Shown: positions 35,399-46,688 of the stretch, one piece after another
Layout: each line of letters starts with the position of its first letter
Position numbering within the stretch: position 1 is the first letter of the stretch
From: Sulfitobacter marinus
GTDB lineage: Bacteria; Pseudomonadota; Alphaproteobacteria; Rhodobacterales; Rhodobacteraceae
Reading direction: 5' to 3'
DNA length: 64,000 nt
NCBI RefSeq assembly: GCF_900116285.1
Contig: NZ_FPAJ01000001.1
Span: 744,001 to 808,000 of the forward strand
Made by a program: the position numbers and the translations under genes
The notes under the pieces: generated by a model
Databases searched by the model: none
Told to the model about the DNA's origin: nothing
What the model saw: the letters and a program-made list of their open reading frames with translations, nothing else

Positions 35399-37174
35399 AT
35401 GGCAACGATAAATGGGACGTCGGGCTCTGACACGATTCAGGGCACGGCTGACGACGACCAGATACAAACTGGCGGCGGCGATGACCGCGTGTCCGGCGAA
35501 GGTGCAAATGACCTGATTGACGGCGGTGCGGGCAATGACGTGCTGTACGGTGATGCGGGTGTCGGCACGGCGCCGGGCAACGACGCAACGCCGGTCACGC
35601 TATCCTTTGACAATCGGGTTTCCAGCGGCGGCGGCGATACGGCCAAACCGGGCGATAAGGTCGTGTACCGCGACGTCGCCACATTGACCGATGGAACACC
35701 GGTATATGCCAGACTGGTTCTGGTCAGCACCTCGAACGAGAACATGCCAATAAACCTGTCGGGCGGCGAGGGGTTCGAAATCCTGTTGAACGCGGGGAGT
35801 CAGTCAAGACCCCAATATGGTGGGGAAACTGCGAGCTTCCGGTTGGAATTCTTTAACCCGAACACCGGTTTACCTGTCTCGCTGAATTCTACCGCGACGT
35901 TCAATGACCTCGACAGAAACAGCGACGGCGATCAGGAATCCGTTACGCTGGACGCCGACAGTTTTACCGCCTTTGCCACCAGCGACGATTCCGCGCTGAA
36001 CGTGACAACCCAAAACGGTACTGTCACAGCAACCGGCACCCAACAAAATGACCCCAACGATCAGGATTCGTGGTTTTCAGGCCGGTTCGAGGATCGTGAA
36101 TTCATCGAATTCACCTTGGAGACACGCACAACGCAGTCCGGCTTCACGTTGTCGGGTGATCTGATTGATGAACCGGTCGAAGTGCCGATCGTGGCAGGCG
36201 ATGACACGCTTTTTGGCGGGTTGGGCGATGACACGCTGCTGGGCCAAGGCGGCGATGACAATCTGGATGGCGGCGTAGGAAGCGACAAGATGTCCGGCGG
36301 CGAAGGCCACGACACGCTGACCGTCGGGGGCGGCGATGATCTGGCTGACGGCGGGCAGGGCTCCGATCTAATCAACTTTACCTCAGGTGGCAATCACACG
36401 ATCGTCGGTGGTGAAGATGCTGATGGCCTTGATAACGATGTTCTTAATCTGACCGGGCTCGACAAGTCGAGTTACAAATTGATCAAAGAAGGGCCGGAAT
36501 CCGGTAGGATCGAATTTCAGGATTCCCGCGGGAATATCACAGGGACAACAACCTATTCCGAAATCGAAGACGTGGTTATTTGCTTTACGCCTGACACACG
36601 CATCGCAACCCGGCGCGGCGAAATTCCGGTCCAGCAGTTGAAGGTCGACGACCTTTTGATCACCCGTGACAATGGTTTGCAGCCGGTCCGCTGGATCGGT
36701 CGCCGCAACCTCAGCCGCGCAGAGCTTGTCGCGGCACCGCGCTTTCATCCGATTATGATCCGGGCAGGGGCCTTGGGTAACAATCTGCCGCAATGGGATA
36801 TGGTGGTCAGCCCGAACCACCGCATCTTGATAACATCTAATCTGGCCGAGGTGATGTTCCTTGAACGCGAAGTTCTGGTCGCGGCAAAGCATCTTGTCGG
36901 GCTGGATGGTGTTAACCAAATTCGCGCGGCGCGGGTCAGCTATATCCATATCTTGTTCGACCAACACGAGGTCGTGCTGGCGGATGGGGCGTGGGCAGAA
37001 AGCTTTCAACCCGGTGAGCATTCAATGGCAGGTATCCTGCCCGAGCAACGCGACGAAGTTCTGACCCTGTTCCCAGAGTTGAAGCGCCCCGGAGGCCTGA
37101 CAAACTACGCCGCTGCACGCCGGTTGCTACGTGCCCATGAAGCGCGTATTTTGACATCGGAAACAATGCACTAG
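35399..37174 (+). CDS. RTX calcium-binding protein with C-terminal Hint domain
   Basis: A 591-residue acidic protein. RTX nonapeptide repeats occur at residues ~10-60 (TGGGDDRVSG, GGAGNDVLYGDAG) and ~265-345 (GGLGDDTLLGQGGDDNLDGG and following). Between them is an uncharacterised beta-rich segment. From about residue 398 a Hint domain of the type widespread in roseobacters begins with CFTPDTRIATRRGEIPVQQL, with VVSPNHRILI as its second block. Hint domains can self-cleave at the cysteine. There is no N-terminal signal peptide, so export by a type I system is expected; none is encoded here. The start at 35399 has AAAGG upstream. Role may be surface or biofilm, unproven. Confidence 0.88.
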   Translation: MATINGTSGSDTIQGTADDDQIQTGGGDDRVSGEGANDLIDGGAGNDVLYGDAGVGTAPGNDATPVTLSFDNRVSSGGGDTAKPGDKVVYRDVATLTDGTPVYARLVLVSTSNENMPINLSGGEGFEILLNAGSQSRPQYGGETASFRLEFFNPNTGLPVSLNSTATFNDLDRNSDGDQESVTLDADSFTAFATSDDSALNVTTQNGTVTATGTQQNDPNDQDSWFSGRFEDREFIEFTLETRTTQSGFTLSGDLIDEPVEVPIVAGDDTLFGGLGDDTLLGQGGDDNLDGGVGSDKMSGGEGHDTLTVGGGDDLADGGQGSDLINFTSGGNHTIVGGEDADGLDNDVLNLTGLDKSSYKLIKEGPESGRIEFQDSRGNITGTTTYSEIEDVVICFTPDTRIATRRGEIPVQQLKVDDLLITRDNGLQPVRWIGRRNLSRAELVAAPRFHPIMIRAGALGNNLPQWDMVVSPNHRILITSNLAEVMFLEREVLVAAKHLVGLDGVNQIRAARVSYIHILFDQHEVVLADGAWAESFQPGEHSMAGILPEQRDEVLTLFPELKRPGGLTNYAAARRLLRAHEARILTSETMH

Positions 37175-37241
37175 ACGCGGGCCTCTACATCTGCGGGTCG
37201 AATTCACGTGATCTTAATGACCAGCCCGTTAACTGTGTTTC

Positions 37242-37688
37242 ATGCTCAAAACCCTGTCGCTTGTTCTACCTGTGCTCCTGCCGTCCTGGCGGTTTTTCCA
37301 AACGATTGAGCCTTCTCCCCGGGTGCAGTGGACCCTGTTGTCAAAGGACGGCGTGGCCGACTGGCGGGAATTCAGACCGCGCCCCGCGACGATAACTGTG
37401 CTGCAAATGCTGACACGGCTGATCTGGAACGGTGCCCGGAACGACGCGCTGTTTGTGGTCAGCTGCGCGGAACGCATTACAGAAAGCCCAACCGCGCACA
37501 GCATCAGCGAAATACAACGGCGTATTCTAAGTGACCTGACACATGACGACCTGACACATGGATCATCCGTTTCAGACGCGCATGCTGCACAGTTCCGGTT
37601 GGTATTTATATCTCGCGAAGGAACAGGGATGCGTCAGGAAACCCTTTTTCAATCCGATCCCTTTCCCGTCGCAGGTGCAGCAGCATAA
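37242..37688 (+). CDS. Uncharacterised protein coupled to HTTM-like gene
   Basis: A 148-residue protein with a short hydrophobic start (TLSLVLPVLLPSW) and an otherwise soluble domain. Notable segments are VQWTLLSKDGVADWREFRPR and SPTAHSISEIQRRILSD. I do not recognise a named family. Its stop overlaps the start of the following membrane protein gene by one base (TAATG), so the two are made together and probably act together. It follows the RTX-Hint gene by 67 bp on the same strand. Confidence 0.65.
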   Translation: MLKTLSLVLPVLLPSWRFFQTIEPSPRVQWTLLSKDGVADWREFRPRPATITVLQMLTRLIWNGARNDALFVVSCAERITESPTAHSISEIQRRILSDLTHDDLTHGSSVSDAHAAQFRLVFISREGTGMRQETLFQSDPFPVAGAAA

Positions 37689-38377
37689 TGACGTTTGAAT
37701 GCGCGCTGCGGGCCACGGAAATCCTCTTGGCTCTCGCATTTTTGCAGCAATCGGCCGAACATCTGACCGGCACCCATACGGCACCGTTGCTGTTTTTACC
37801 GCGTGCGATGCTTAGCATTGCGTTGATTTCAGGCTGGTACAGCTCTTGGGTTCTGCTGGCGCTCTGCATCCATAGCGTACTGATTTTGCATCGCTTTCAG
37901 GGGCCCTATAACGGCGGCAGTGACCGTATGGGACTATTGATACTATATTGCCTGTGCCTGTCACGTTGGCTGCCTGATGGTCTGCTGGCCCAAGCCGCAT
38001 TCGGATATCTGGGCATACAGGTCATCCTGTCCTACTTCATCTCGGGGCAGGTCAAGATCGTGAACCCCGAATGGCGCAGCGGGCGGGCGCTGTCCGACGT
38101 ATTCAGCTTTTCGGCCTATCCCGTCGCCGAAAACCTACGCGGTTTGGCGCAGTTCCCGCGGTTGCTGTGGGGGGCATCATGGGCTGTCATGCTTTTTGAG
38201 GTGCTCTTCCCGCTTAGCTTTCTAAACGAGACACTGCTGATCGCCGCGCTGTTCATTGCCGCGACATTCCATTTGGCGAACGCCTGGCTGTTCGGGTTGA
38301 ACCGGTTTTTATGGTTCTGGATTGCGGCCTATCCGTCACTGCTGTGGCTACAGTCACGCCTTATTGGCACGGGATAA
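37688..38377 (+). CDS. HTTM-like integral membrane protein
   Basis: A 229-residue protein with about six hydrophobic helices. Features resembling the HTTM (vitamin K gamma-carboxylase-like membrane) superfamily are GGSDRMGLL, YFISGQVKIVNPEWRSGRAL and HLANAWLFGLNRFLWFWIAA. It is much shorter than true gamma-carboxylases and lacks a C-terminal soluble domain; the preceding coupled protein may supply one. HTTM proteins in bacteria occur near peptide-modification and toxin systems (SdpB-type) but most are uncharacterised. Assignment rests on these motifs only. Confidence 0.6.
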   Translation: MTFECALRATEILLALAFLQQSAEHLTGTHTAPLLFLPRAMLSIALISGWYSSWVLLALCIHSVLILHRFQGPYNGGSDRMGLLILYCLCLSRWLPDGLLAQAAFGYLGIQVILSYFISGQVKIVNPEWRSGRALSDVFSFSAYPVAENLRGLAQFPRLLWGASWAVMLFEVLFPLSFLNETLLIAALFIAATFHLANAWLFGLNRFLWFWIAAYPSLLWLQSRLIGTG

Positions 38378-38396
38378 ACGCCTGTGAATGAGCCAA

Positions 38397-39701
38397 TTAA
38401 CCTGCCGTTTCACTCTGGTCGGCCGCTGCGAAGCGGATCGTAAACATCGTTCCGACGCCAAGCTCGCTTTCATAGTCGATGGTGGCCCCGTGTTGCGTCA
38501 AAATCTGCTTGCAGATGTGCATTCCAAGGCCGGCCCCGTTCTGCAACCGCGCGTCGGACCCATCCACCTGCGAGAACAGACCGAAAACCTTTTCCTTTGA
38601 CCCATCCGGGATCCCCACACCGTCATCTTTTATTATGATCTGAGGCCCGTCTTCGTCACAGTGCAGGCTAATCTCGACATTACCGCCCCGTTTGGAAAAC
38701 TTGAACGCATTAGACAGGATATTCGCCAATACCCGATCCAGTTGGCTTTTGTCACCGCTTACAATGCAGGGCTGGCCTGTTCCCGAAACCGTAAGCGTCA
38801 CTTGCCGGTCTGCGGCATAATTGCGATAGGCCTCCGCTGACATGTCGATCAGCGCACTTAGATCAACCGGGCCAAAGCTGACTTGCCCGGTGCCAAATTC
38901 TTGTTTTCGCAGCCTAAGAATATCATCAACCAAAGACAGCAGCCGCTCGCTGTTTTCATAGGCGATTTGAACCAGACGTTGCGCCTTTGCCGAACTGGCT
39001 TCCTGCATGTCTTTGCGCATCAGGCTTAACGCGCCCTTGATCGAGGTCAGCGGCGTGCGCAACTCGTGGCTGACGATCGATACAAACTCGTTCTTGGTAT
39101 TCTCTGCCGCGACCAGCTTTTCCATCGACTGCCGAAGCGACCCTGTGAGGTCGATCATCTCTGTGTTCCGTGTGGCAAGTTCCTTGGCGTAACCGATGAG
39201 ATCCCTCTTTTCGCGATAGGACACAATCAATGCGGTGATCGCCGCGCCAATCTTTGAAAGACCCGCCTTTACATCGTCAGAATAGGTCTTGGGCTCAACA
39301 TCCAGAACGCAAAGCGTGCCAAGACGCATATCCTCTTCAGGCTCCAAAACGGTCCCAAGATAAGACCGAAAACCCGGTTGCCCCACAACGAACGGATGAT
39401 CTTCAAACCGGGGATCCGCTTGTGCATCTGTCACCTCGAACTGCGCGCTACCCATGATCGCATGGGCACAAAATGAGACGTCCCTGCTGGTCTGCTTTAC
39501 CCCGCCCAAGCCGACGCCAGCCAGCACATGTTGCTGGGTCTCGGCAATCAATGTCACCAAAGCAACCGGTGCTCCCGCCAAGGCCGACGCCACCTCGCAC
39601 AGCCCTTGTATCTCCTCATATGGAATAGCTAAGTCGAGGCCCAACAGATCTATATATGCCAGCCGTTCCGCTTCATTTTTTGGGACAGGCGGGAGGATCA
39701 T
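38397..39701 (-). CDS. GAF-domain sensor histidine kinase
   Basis: A 434-residue cytoplasmic kinase with no membrane segments. A GAF domain spans about residues 25-170 (SFCAHAIMGSAQFEVTDA, MRLGTLCVLDVEP), a short coiled coil links to a HisKA domain with the phospho-acceptor histidine in IVSHELRTPLTSIKG near residue 216, and the HATPase has N, G1 and G2 boxes (LANILSNAFKFSK, IKDDGVGIP, GAGLGMHICKQI). No response regulator gene is nearby, so it is an orphan kinase. The GAF ligand is unknown. It converges on the HTTM-like gene. Confidence 0.9.
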   Translation of the reverse strand: MILPPVPKNEAERLAYIDLLGLDLAIPYEEIQGLCEVASALAGAPVALVTLIAETQQHVLAGVGLGGVKQTSRDVSFCAHAIMGSAQFEVTDAQADPRFEDHPFVVGQPGFRSYLGTVLEPEEDMRLGTLCVLDVEPKTYSDDVKAGLSKIGAAITALIVSYREKRDLIGYAKELATRNTEMIDLTGSLRQSMEKLVAAENTKNEFVSIVSHELRTPLTSIKGALSLMRKDMQEASSAKAQRLVQIAYENSERLLSLVDDILRLRKQEFGTGQVSFGPVDLSALIDMSAEAYRNYAADRQVTLTVSGTGQPCIVSGDKSQLDRVLANILSNAFKFSKRGGNVEISLHCDEDGPQIIIKDDGVGIPDGSKEKVFGLFSQVDGSDARLQNGAGLGMHICKQILTQHGATIDYESELGVGTMFTIRFAAADQSETAG

Positions 39702-40008
39702 GCATCAGTCCCCAATAGTGCAGCGTGTGCTAAAATTATTAACGTTATGCAGATCATTCTAACCTCATTTCCCCCAAGACCAGCCCGGCCAAAATCTCCT
39801 TGGGGTAATATTTGTGTCACCTTTTGAAAGGGAACACTCCTTAAAAATTACCAGTGCGTTCATTGGCGCTTTCCAGATGATATAAAAGGAAATTGGCAAT
39901 TCTAAGACTGCCCGCACGATTATCGGCATGTGATTTCAAGCATCAGTTGAAAGCACACCACGCCGGCGCGGTACCACCTGAGGGTTTTTGTTATCTGATT
40001 GGAAATAA
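39702..40008. other. Non-coding gap between histidine kinase and tRNA-Ser
   Basis: About 307 bp without a supportable gene. It should hold the promoter of the histidine kinase (minus strand). CCCCAAG (39772-39778) and CTTGGGG (39799-39805) form a 7-bp inverted repeat with a 20-base loop, followed by TAATATTTG. Its role is unclear. AT content is higher than in neighbouring genes. Confidence 0.5.
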
Positions 40009-40098
40009 TGGCGGAGAGACAGGGATTCGAACCCTGGGAACCCGTGAAGGCTCAACGGTTTTCGAGACCGCCCCGTTCGACCACTCCGGCACCTCTCC
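40009..40098 (-). tRNA. tRNA-Ser (anticodon CGA)
   Basis: Ninety bases including an encoded CCA. Acceptor stem GGAGAGG pairs with TCTCTCC with discriminator G. The anticodon loop is CTCGAAA, giving CGA, which reads UCG codons. A long variable arm (around TGAGCCTTCACGGGTTCC) marks it as class II serine, and the T arm is CAGGG-TTCGAAT-CCCTG. Confidence 0.96.
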
Positions 40099-40116
40099 GC
40101 ATCGGTGTGGTGCGCT

Positions 40117-40145
40117 CGTTTAGTCCCGATTTGGCGGGGTGACAA
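40117..40145 (-). promoter_or_regulatory. Candidate promoter of tRNA-Ser
   Basis: Read on the minus strand: TTGTCA (40145-40140), 17 bases, TAAACG (40122-40117), about 19 bp before the tRNA 5' end. The -35 matches five of six consensus bases, the -10 is poor, and the spacing is right. Confidence 0.4.
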
Positions 40146-40242
40146 GGGGGGCGGGGGGATAATTCTGGGTCACGGGGATTTTCATTGCCGCCCGCCTTAT
40201 TTGTCCTAAGATCACAGCGGTTGGTAATACAAGGATCATGCA

Positions 40243-41085
40243 ATGCGGGCGCTGGAACGAATTTGTCACGTGGCAATCATGGCCGCGGCCGTCTGGATGA
40301 CGGCGGTTGCAAGCCCCGGGCATGCCGCGGATCAGCGGCGCGTTGATGCATTTCTTGAGGTAACGGGGTTTGGAGTGGCGCTGGAAAGCATTCGGCTGTC
40401 GGCGGATTCTGCGCCTGAAATGCTCGGCATTGATGCTCAGGCCTTCGGGTCTGAATGGTCCCGGCTGGTGCGCGAAGTGTTTGACACAGATGTGATGTTG
40501 CAGATGGGCTCTGACATCCTGACGCAAACGCTAAGCGAAGAGGCGCTTGAACATGCGGCGGGGTTTTATGCGTCAGATCTGGGTCAACGTTTGGTGACGG
40601 CGGAAAACGCGTCGCATATGATGGATGATGGCGCGGCCAAGTCCGAGGCTGGCATTGCCATTCTTGAAGGGGTCCAGCGTGTTAATCCGGCCCGCGCTGC
40701 GCTGCTTACCAGGTTAAACGAGGCCAGCGATGTCGAAGACAGCTCAATCAGGGCGATCCAAGAGGTGCAGATCAGGTTTTTGATGGCCGCAGCCGGGGCA
40801 GGGGTGATCCGCTTGCAGATGGAAGAACCCGACCTGCGCGAGGTTTTGCGTAGCCAAGAGCCCGAGATGCGCGCATCAATCCAGCAAAACGCACTGGAAA
40901 CGTCAGCCTACACTTATCAGGCATTTTCCGACGATGAGGTGCAGGCCTATGCGCAAGCGCTGGAACACCCCACGATGCAAGAGGTCTATGCGCTAATGAA
41001 TGCCGTGCAATACGAGATCATGGCCAATCGTTTTGAGGCGGTGGCGGCGCGCTTGGCGGGCATGCAGCCCAGTCAGGACCTTTGA
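40243..41085 (+). CDS. Exported DUF2059 protein, copy 1
   Basis: A 280-residue protein with a signal peptide ending near GHAADQ (hydrophobic core ICHVAIMAAAVWMTAVAS). The mature part is all-helical; the segment LSEEALEHAAGFYASDLGQR is the DUF2059-type motif (residues in which a helix ends in Y/F-x-S-x-x-G), repeated as FSDDEVQAYAQALEHPTMQE further on. DUF2059 proteins are periplasmic with no known activity. The next gene encodes a second DUF2059-like protein and starts in the stop codon of this one. Confidence 0.75.
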   Translation: MRALERICHVAIMAAAVWMTAVASPGHAADQRRVDAFLEVTGFGVALESIRLSADSAPEMLGIDAQAFGSEWSRLVREVFDTDVMLQMGSDILTQTLSEEALEHAAGFYASDLGQRLVTAENASHMMDDGAAKSEAGIAILEGVQRVNPARAALLTRLNEASDVEDSSIRAIQEVQIRFLMAAAGAGVIRLQMEEPDLREVLRSQEPEMRASIQQNALETSAYTYQAFSDDEVQAYAQALEHPTMQEVYALMNAVQYEIMANRFEAVAARLAGMQPSQDL

Positions 41086-41909
41086 TGCGCCTGCTGTTTA
41101 TCTCGCCGCTGCTATGGCTGCCGCTGCTATGGCTGTTGGCGGCACCGCTCTGGGCCGATGCGCGGGCGCAGGTGTTAATGGATGCTCTTAAGATCGACGA
41201 GGTCGCCGCGATTTTGCAGGCCGAGGGGTTGGACTATGCCCAGACCTTGAACCAAGACATGTTGGGCGGGCAGGGTGGTGCAGGCTGGCAGATACAGGTC
41301 GATGCGATTTACAGCCCTCAGCGGATGGTCGAAACCCTGCGCGGTTTTCTAGAGGCTGAGCTGCAAGGTGACATGCGCGAGCTGACGATCGATTTCTTCG
41401 CTTCGGGCATCGGCGCGCAGATCATCACTCTGGAAAATGCCGCCCGCGCCGCCATCACGGATCAAGAGATTGAAAACGCCGCCCGCACCAAGTTTGCCGA
41501 GCTGGAGGGCAGCGATGATGCGCGTCTGGCCCAAATTACCGCGCTGATTGATGCTGGCGATATGATCAACCGCAATGTTACCGCCGCGATGAATGCGAAC
41601 TATCAGTTCATGCGCGGTCTGGCCGATGGCGGTGCCGTGGACATGACCGAGCAAGAGATTCTGGCGGAAGTCGGCGAACAGCAAGAAGAGATTACTGAAG
41701 ATACTACAGGCTGGCTGTACGGTTATTTACTCATGGCCTATTCACCGCTGGAGGATGACGCGCTGGACCGCTATATTACCTTTGCGCAGACAAAGGCTGG
41801 CATGGCTTTGAACCGGGCGCTGTTTGATGGCTATGGTGCCGCCTATGCTGATATTTCTTATACCTTGGGTCGGGCCGTTGCGTTGAATATGGTCGCAGAG
41901 GAGCTTTAG
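41085..41909 (+). CDS. Exported DUF2059 protein, copy 2
   Basis: A 274-residue protein with a leucine-rich signal peptide (LLFISPLLWLPLLWLLAA) and mature helical domain containing REL..DFFASGIGAQIITLEN and ALDRYITFAQTKAGMALNRA, the same type of motif as its neighbour. It starts with ATG at 41085, one base overlapping the previous stop (TGATG). A TTG at 41082 is not needed. Tandem position and related architecture suggest an old duplication and a joint periplasmic role, possibly as a heteromer. Confidence 0.75.
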   Translation: MRLLFISPLLWLPLLWLLAAPLWADARAQVLMDALKIDEVAAILQAEGLDYAQTLNQDMLGGQGGAGWQIQVDAIYSPQRMVETLRGFLEAELQGDMRELTIDFFASGIGAQIITLENAARAAITDQEIENAARTKFAELEGSDDARLAQITALIDAGDMINRNVTAAMNANYQFMRGLADGGAVDMTEQEILAEVGEQQEEITEDTTGWLYGYLLMAYSPLEDDALDRYITFAQTKAGMALNRALFDGYGAAYADISYTLGRAVALNMVAEEL

Positions 41910-41932
41910 CCCCTAAAACGCCGGTTCGCCGC

Positions 41933-41961
41933 TTGACATAAAGGCGGCAGTGGTGCATTTG
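41933..41961 (+). promoter_or_regulatory. Candidate promoter upstream of rplU
   Basis: A consensus TTGACA (41933-41938) is followed after 17 bases by CATTTG (41956-41961). The -10 is weak. Transcription would start near 41968, just before the terminator-like hairpin at 41976. Confidence 0.45.
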
Positions 41962-41975
41962 GCAGCTCTCAACCC

Positions 41976-42010
41976 AAAGGTATCCGTCTCGGATGCCTTT
42001 ATTATTTTAT
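41976..42010 (+). terminator. Terminator-like hairpin in the rplU leader
   Basis: AAAGGTATCCG (41976-41986) pairs with CGGATGCCTTT (41990-42000) with one G-T wobble and loop TCT, followed by ATTATTTTAT. It either ends transcription of the DUF2059 genes or acts as an attenuator for rplU-rpmA, since a TTGACA promoter lies before it and the rplU start is about 100 bp after it. Confidence 0.7.
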
Positions 42011-42107
42011 GATCATCCCGAAATGGGGTGCGCTGTCCGAGGTGGGCCAAGGCCCGAAAACACCCGATAAGGGGACCACAGGACGCGAAAGCGAAAAAGG
42101 AAAACGC

Positions 42108-42833
42108 ATGTTTGCGGTCATCAAGACAGGCGGCAAGCAGTACAAAGTTCAATCCGGCGATATGCTTCGGGTAGAACGTTTGGCTGCTGACGCGGGCGAA
42201 ACAGTCCAATTCAACGAAGTTCTGATGCTGGGCGGCGACAGCCCTGTTGTTGGCTCCCCCATGGTAGACGATGCCGGCGTTCAGGCCGAAGTTGTTGACC
42301 AGATCAAGGGCGAGAAAGTCATCCACTTCGTCAAGCGCCGCCGGAAGCACTCCTCCAAGCGCACCAAAGGCCACCGTCAAAAGCTGACGCTGGTTAAAAT
42401 CGGCGAGATCATGGCATCTGGCGCAGGCAAGTCCGGCGCAAAAGCAGCCATCGGCACAGGGTCGGTCAGCGCAGCAGCCGTTGCAGCCATCGAATCCAAA
42501 GCAGCCGCCAAGGTTGACGCAGCCAAGCCTGCGAAGAAAACCAAAGCAGAGAAAAAAGCGGCAGCCCCTGCTGCTGAAAAGCCCGCGAAGGCAGCCAAAG
42601 CAAAGCCAGCCAAAAAAGCGGCTGCAGCTGAAGGCGCAGACGATCTGAGCAAGATCTCTGGCGTTGGCCCCGTCATCGTTGGTAAGCTGAACGGCGAAGG
42701 CATCACCACATTTGCACAAATCGCAGCGTGGACAGATGCAGACGTAGAAGCAATCGAAGAGAAACTGTCGTTCAAAGGTCGTGTGGGTCGTGAAGACTGG
42801 ATCGCACAGGCCAAAGAACTGGCAAAAGGCTAA
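42108..42833 (+). CDS. rplU: 50S ribosomal protein L21 with C-terminal helix-hairpin-helix extension
   Basis: Residues 1-103 are a normal L21 ([20 protein letters not shown], then [19 protein letters not shown]). Residues ~104-176 are a low-complexity Ala/Lys/Pro linker. Residues ~177-241 form a compact helix-hairpin-helix domain ([20 protein letters not shown] through [19 protein letters not shown]) of the DUF4332-like type. The total of 241 residues is over twice the usual L21 length; such extensions occur in Rhodobacterales. The ATG at 42108 has AAAAAGGAAAA upstream. rpmA follows directly. Confidence 0.95.
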   Translation: MFAVIKTGGKQYKVQSGDMLRVERLAADAGETVQFNEVLMLGGDSPVVGSPMVDDAGVQAEVVDQIKGEKVIHFVKRRRKHSSKRTKGHRQKLTLVKIGEIMASGAGKSGAKAAIGTGSVSAAAVAAIESKAAAKVDAAKPAKKTKAEKKAAAPAAEKPAKAAKAKPAKKAAAAEGADDLSKISGVGPVIVGKLNGEGITTFAQIAAWTDADVEAIEEKLSFKGRVGREDWIAQAKELAKG

Positions 42834-42845
42834 GGAGAGACACCA

Positions 42846-43115
42846 ATGGCACATAAAAAAGCAGGCGGTTCATCCCGTAACGGTCGCGACTCCGCAGGAC
42901 GTCGTCTTGGCGTAAAAAAATACGGCGGCGAAGCTGTTATTCCCGGCAACATTCTGGTGCGTCAGCGCGGCACAAAATTCTGGCCAGCTGAAGGCGTTGG
43001 CATGGGCAAAGATCACACCATCTTTGCCAAGGTCGACGGTAAGGTTCAGTTCCACAAGGGTCTGAAAAACCGCACGTTTATCTCGGTCCTGCCAGTGGCA
43101 GAAGCCGCAGAGTAA
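42846..43115 (+). CDS. rpmA: 50S ribosomal protein L27
   Basis: An 89-residue ribosomal protein near the peptidyl transferase centre. [20 protein letters not shown] is the canonical start, including the N-terminal tail without a cleavable leader, and [20 protein letters not shown] follows. AAGGAGAG precedes the ATG, 12 bp after rplU. A strong terminator closes the pair. Confidence 0.98.
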   Translation: MAHKKAGGSSRNGRDSAGRRLGVKKYGGEAVIPGNILVRQRGTKFWPAEGVGMGKDHTIFAKVDGKVQFHKGLKNRTFISVLPVAEAAE

Positions 43116-43146
43116 GCCGTACCTACAAGGGTTTTGAAAAAATTCA

Positions 43147-43177
43147 GGGATCGGCGGAAACGCCGGTCCCTTTTTGT
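43147..43177 (+). terminator. Intrinsic terminator after rpmA
   Basis: GGGATCGGCG (43147-43156) pairs with CGCCGGTCCC (43161-43170) with one T-G wobble, loop GAAA, followed by TTTTTGTTGTT. A GNRA loop and a T run make it a confident terminator. Confidence 0.92.
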
Positions 43178-43333
43178 TGTTAATCAATTGTTTAATTTCT
43201 CTGTCCAGAAAGGAAGGGCTTAGATGACACTGCCACAACGCTCTTTCCGGATCATTGCGACGGCGGCGCGTGAAATCTGCGCATCTGTGGCCCTCCGACT
43301 GTTGTCAGCATCCCTATCGGTTAGGGTGCCCTC

Positions 43334-43932
43334 ATGAGCGTCGCAATCGCATCACTCGCGGTATTTGCTGTCAGTCAGGTCGGCACACCAGGCCCCGCCA
43401 ATATGGCGATGATGGCAACCGGCGCGCGCTTTGGCTTTCGTGCCGCATTGCCATTCGTCGCAGGCGTGGCATTGGGCAAACAACTGATCATCTGGCCCAT
43501 CGGTTTTGGCCTGATGCAACTGGCCGAACAGGCACCGCTGTTGTTCACACTGCTGAAATTCGCATCAGCGGCCTATATCATCTGGCTGGCATGGAAGGTG
43601 GCAAACCTGCGGTTGGGGCAGGGGCACGAGACGGAAAATGCCCCCGGATTTGCGGCAGGGCTGATTGTGCACCCCCTGAACCCTAAGGCATGGGCGATGA
43701 TCGTTGGCAGCTTTACCGCATTTGTCACCCCCGGCACGCCAACCTTGGCTGCCACCGCGACAGTCGCCGCTGTGTTGCTATGCTGTCAGGCTATTTTGCA
43801 CCCCCTCTGGACACTGGCCGGGGCAGGTATTGCAAAGACTGTCGCCGGTACCATCTGGGAAAAATATCTGATGTGGTTTCTGGCCACTTTGACAGTTGCA
43901 TCAGTCCTATTCGTATTGTTCGGAGGAGGAGC

Positions 43933-43936
<4 letters not shown>
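43334..43936 (+). CDS. LysE/RhtB-family exporter
   Basis: A 200-residue inner-membrane protein with about six helices. The family motif near the start is TPGPANMAMMATGARFGFRA, and LIVHPLNPKAWAMIVGSFTA is the second conserved block. LysE/RhtB proteins export amino acids or homoserine lactones; the substrate is not visible. Its stop overlaps the start of the next gene (ATGA). Confidence 0.88.
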
Positions 43937-46635
<2,699 letters not shown>

Positions 46636-46688
46636 TTTCCAAATGGTTTAAAATCCTCGCCGAAGGCTTTAGGTAGTGCTTAGCCGAA

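Noticed and set aside
41913..42854. A 313-codon cysteine- and phenylalanine-rich minus-strand frame
   Set aside because: It is the antisense of rplU; Cys and Phe come from complementing Ala and Lys codons in the linker.
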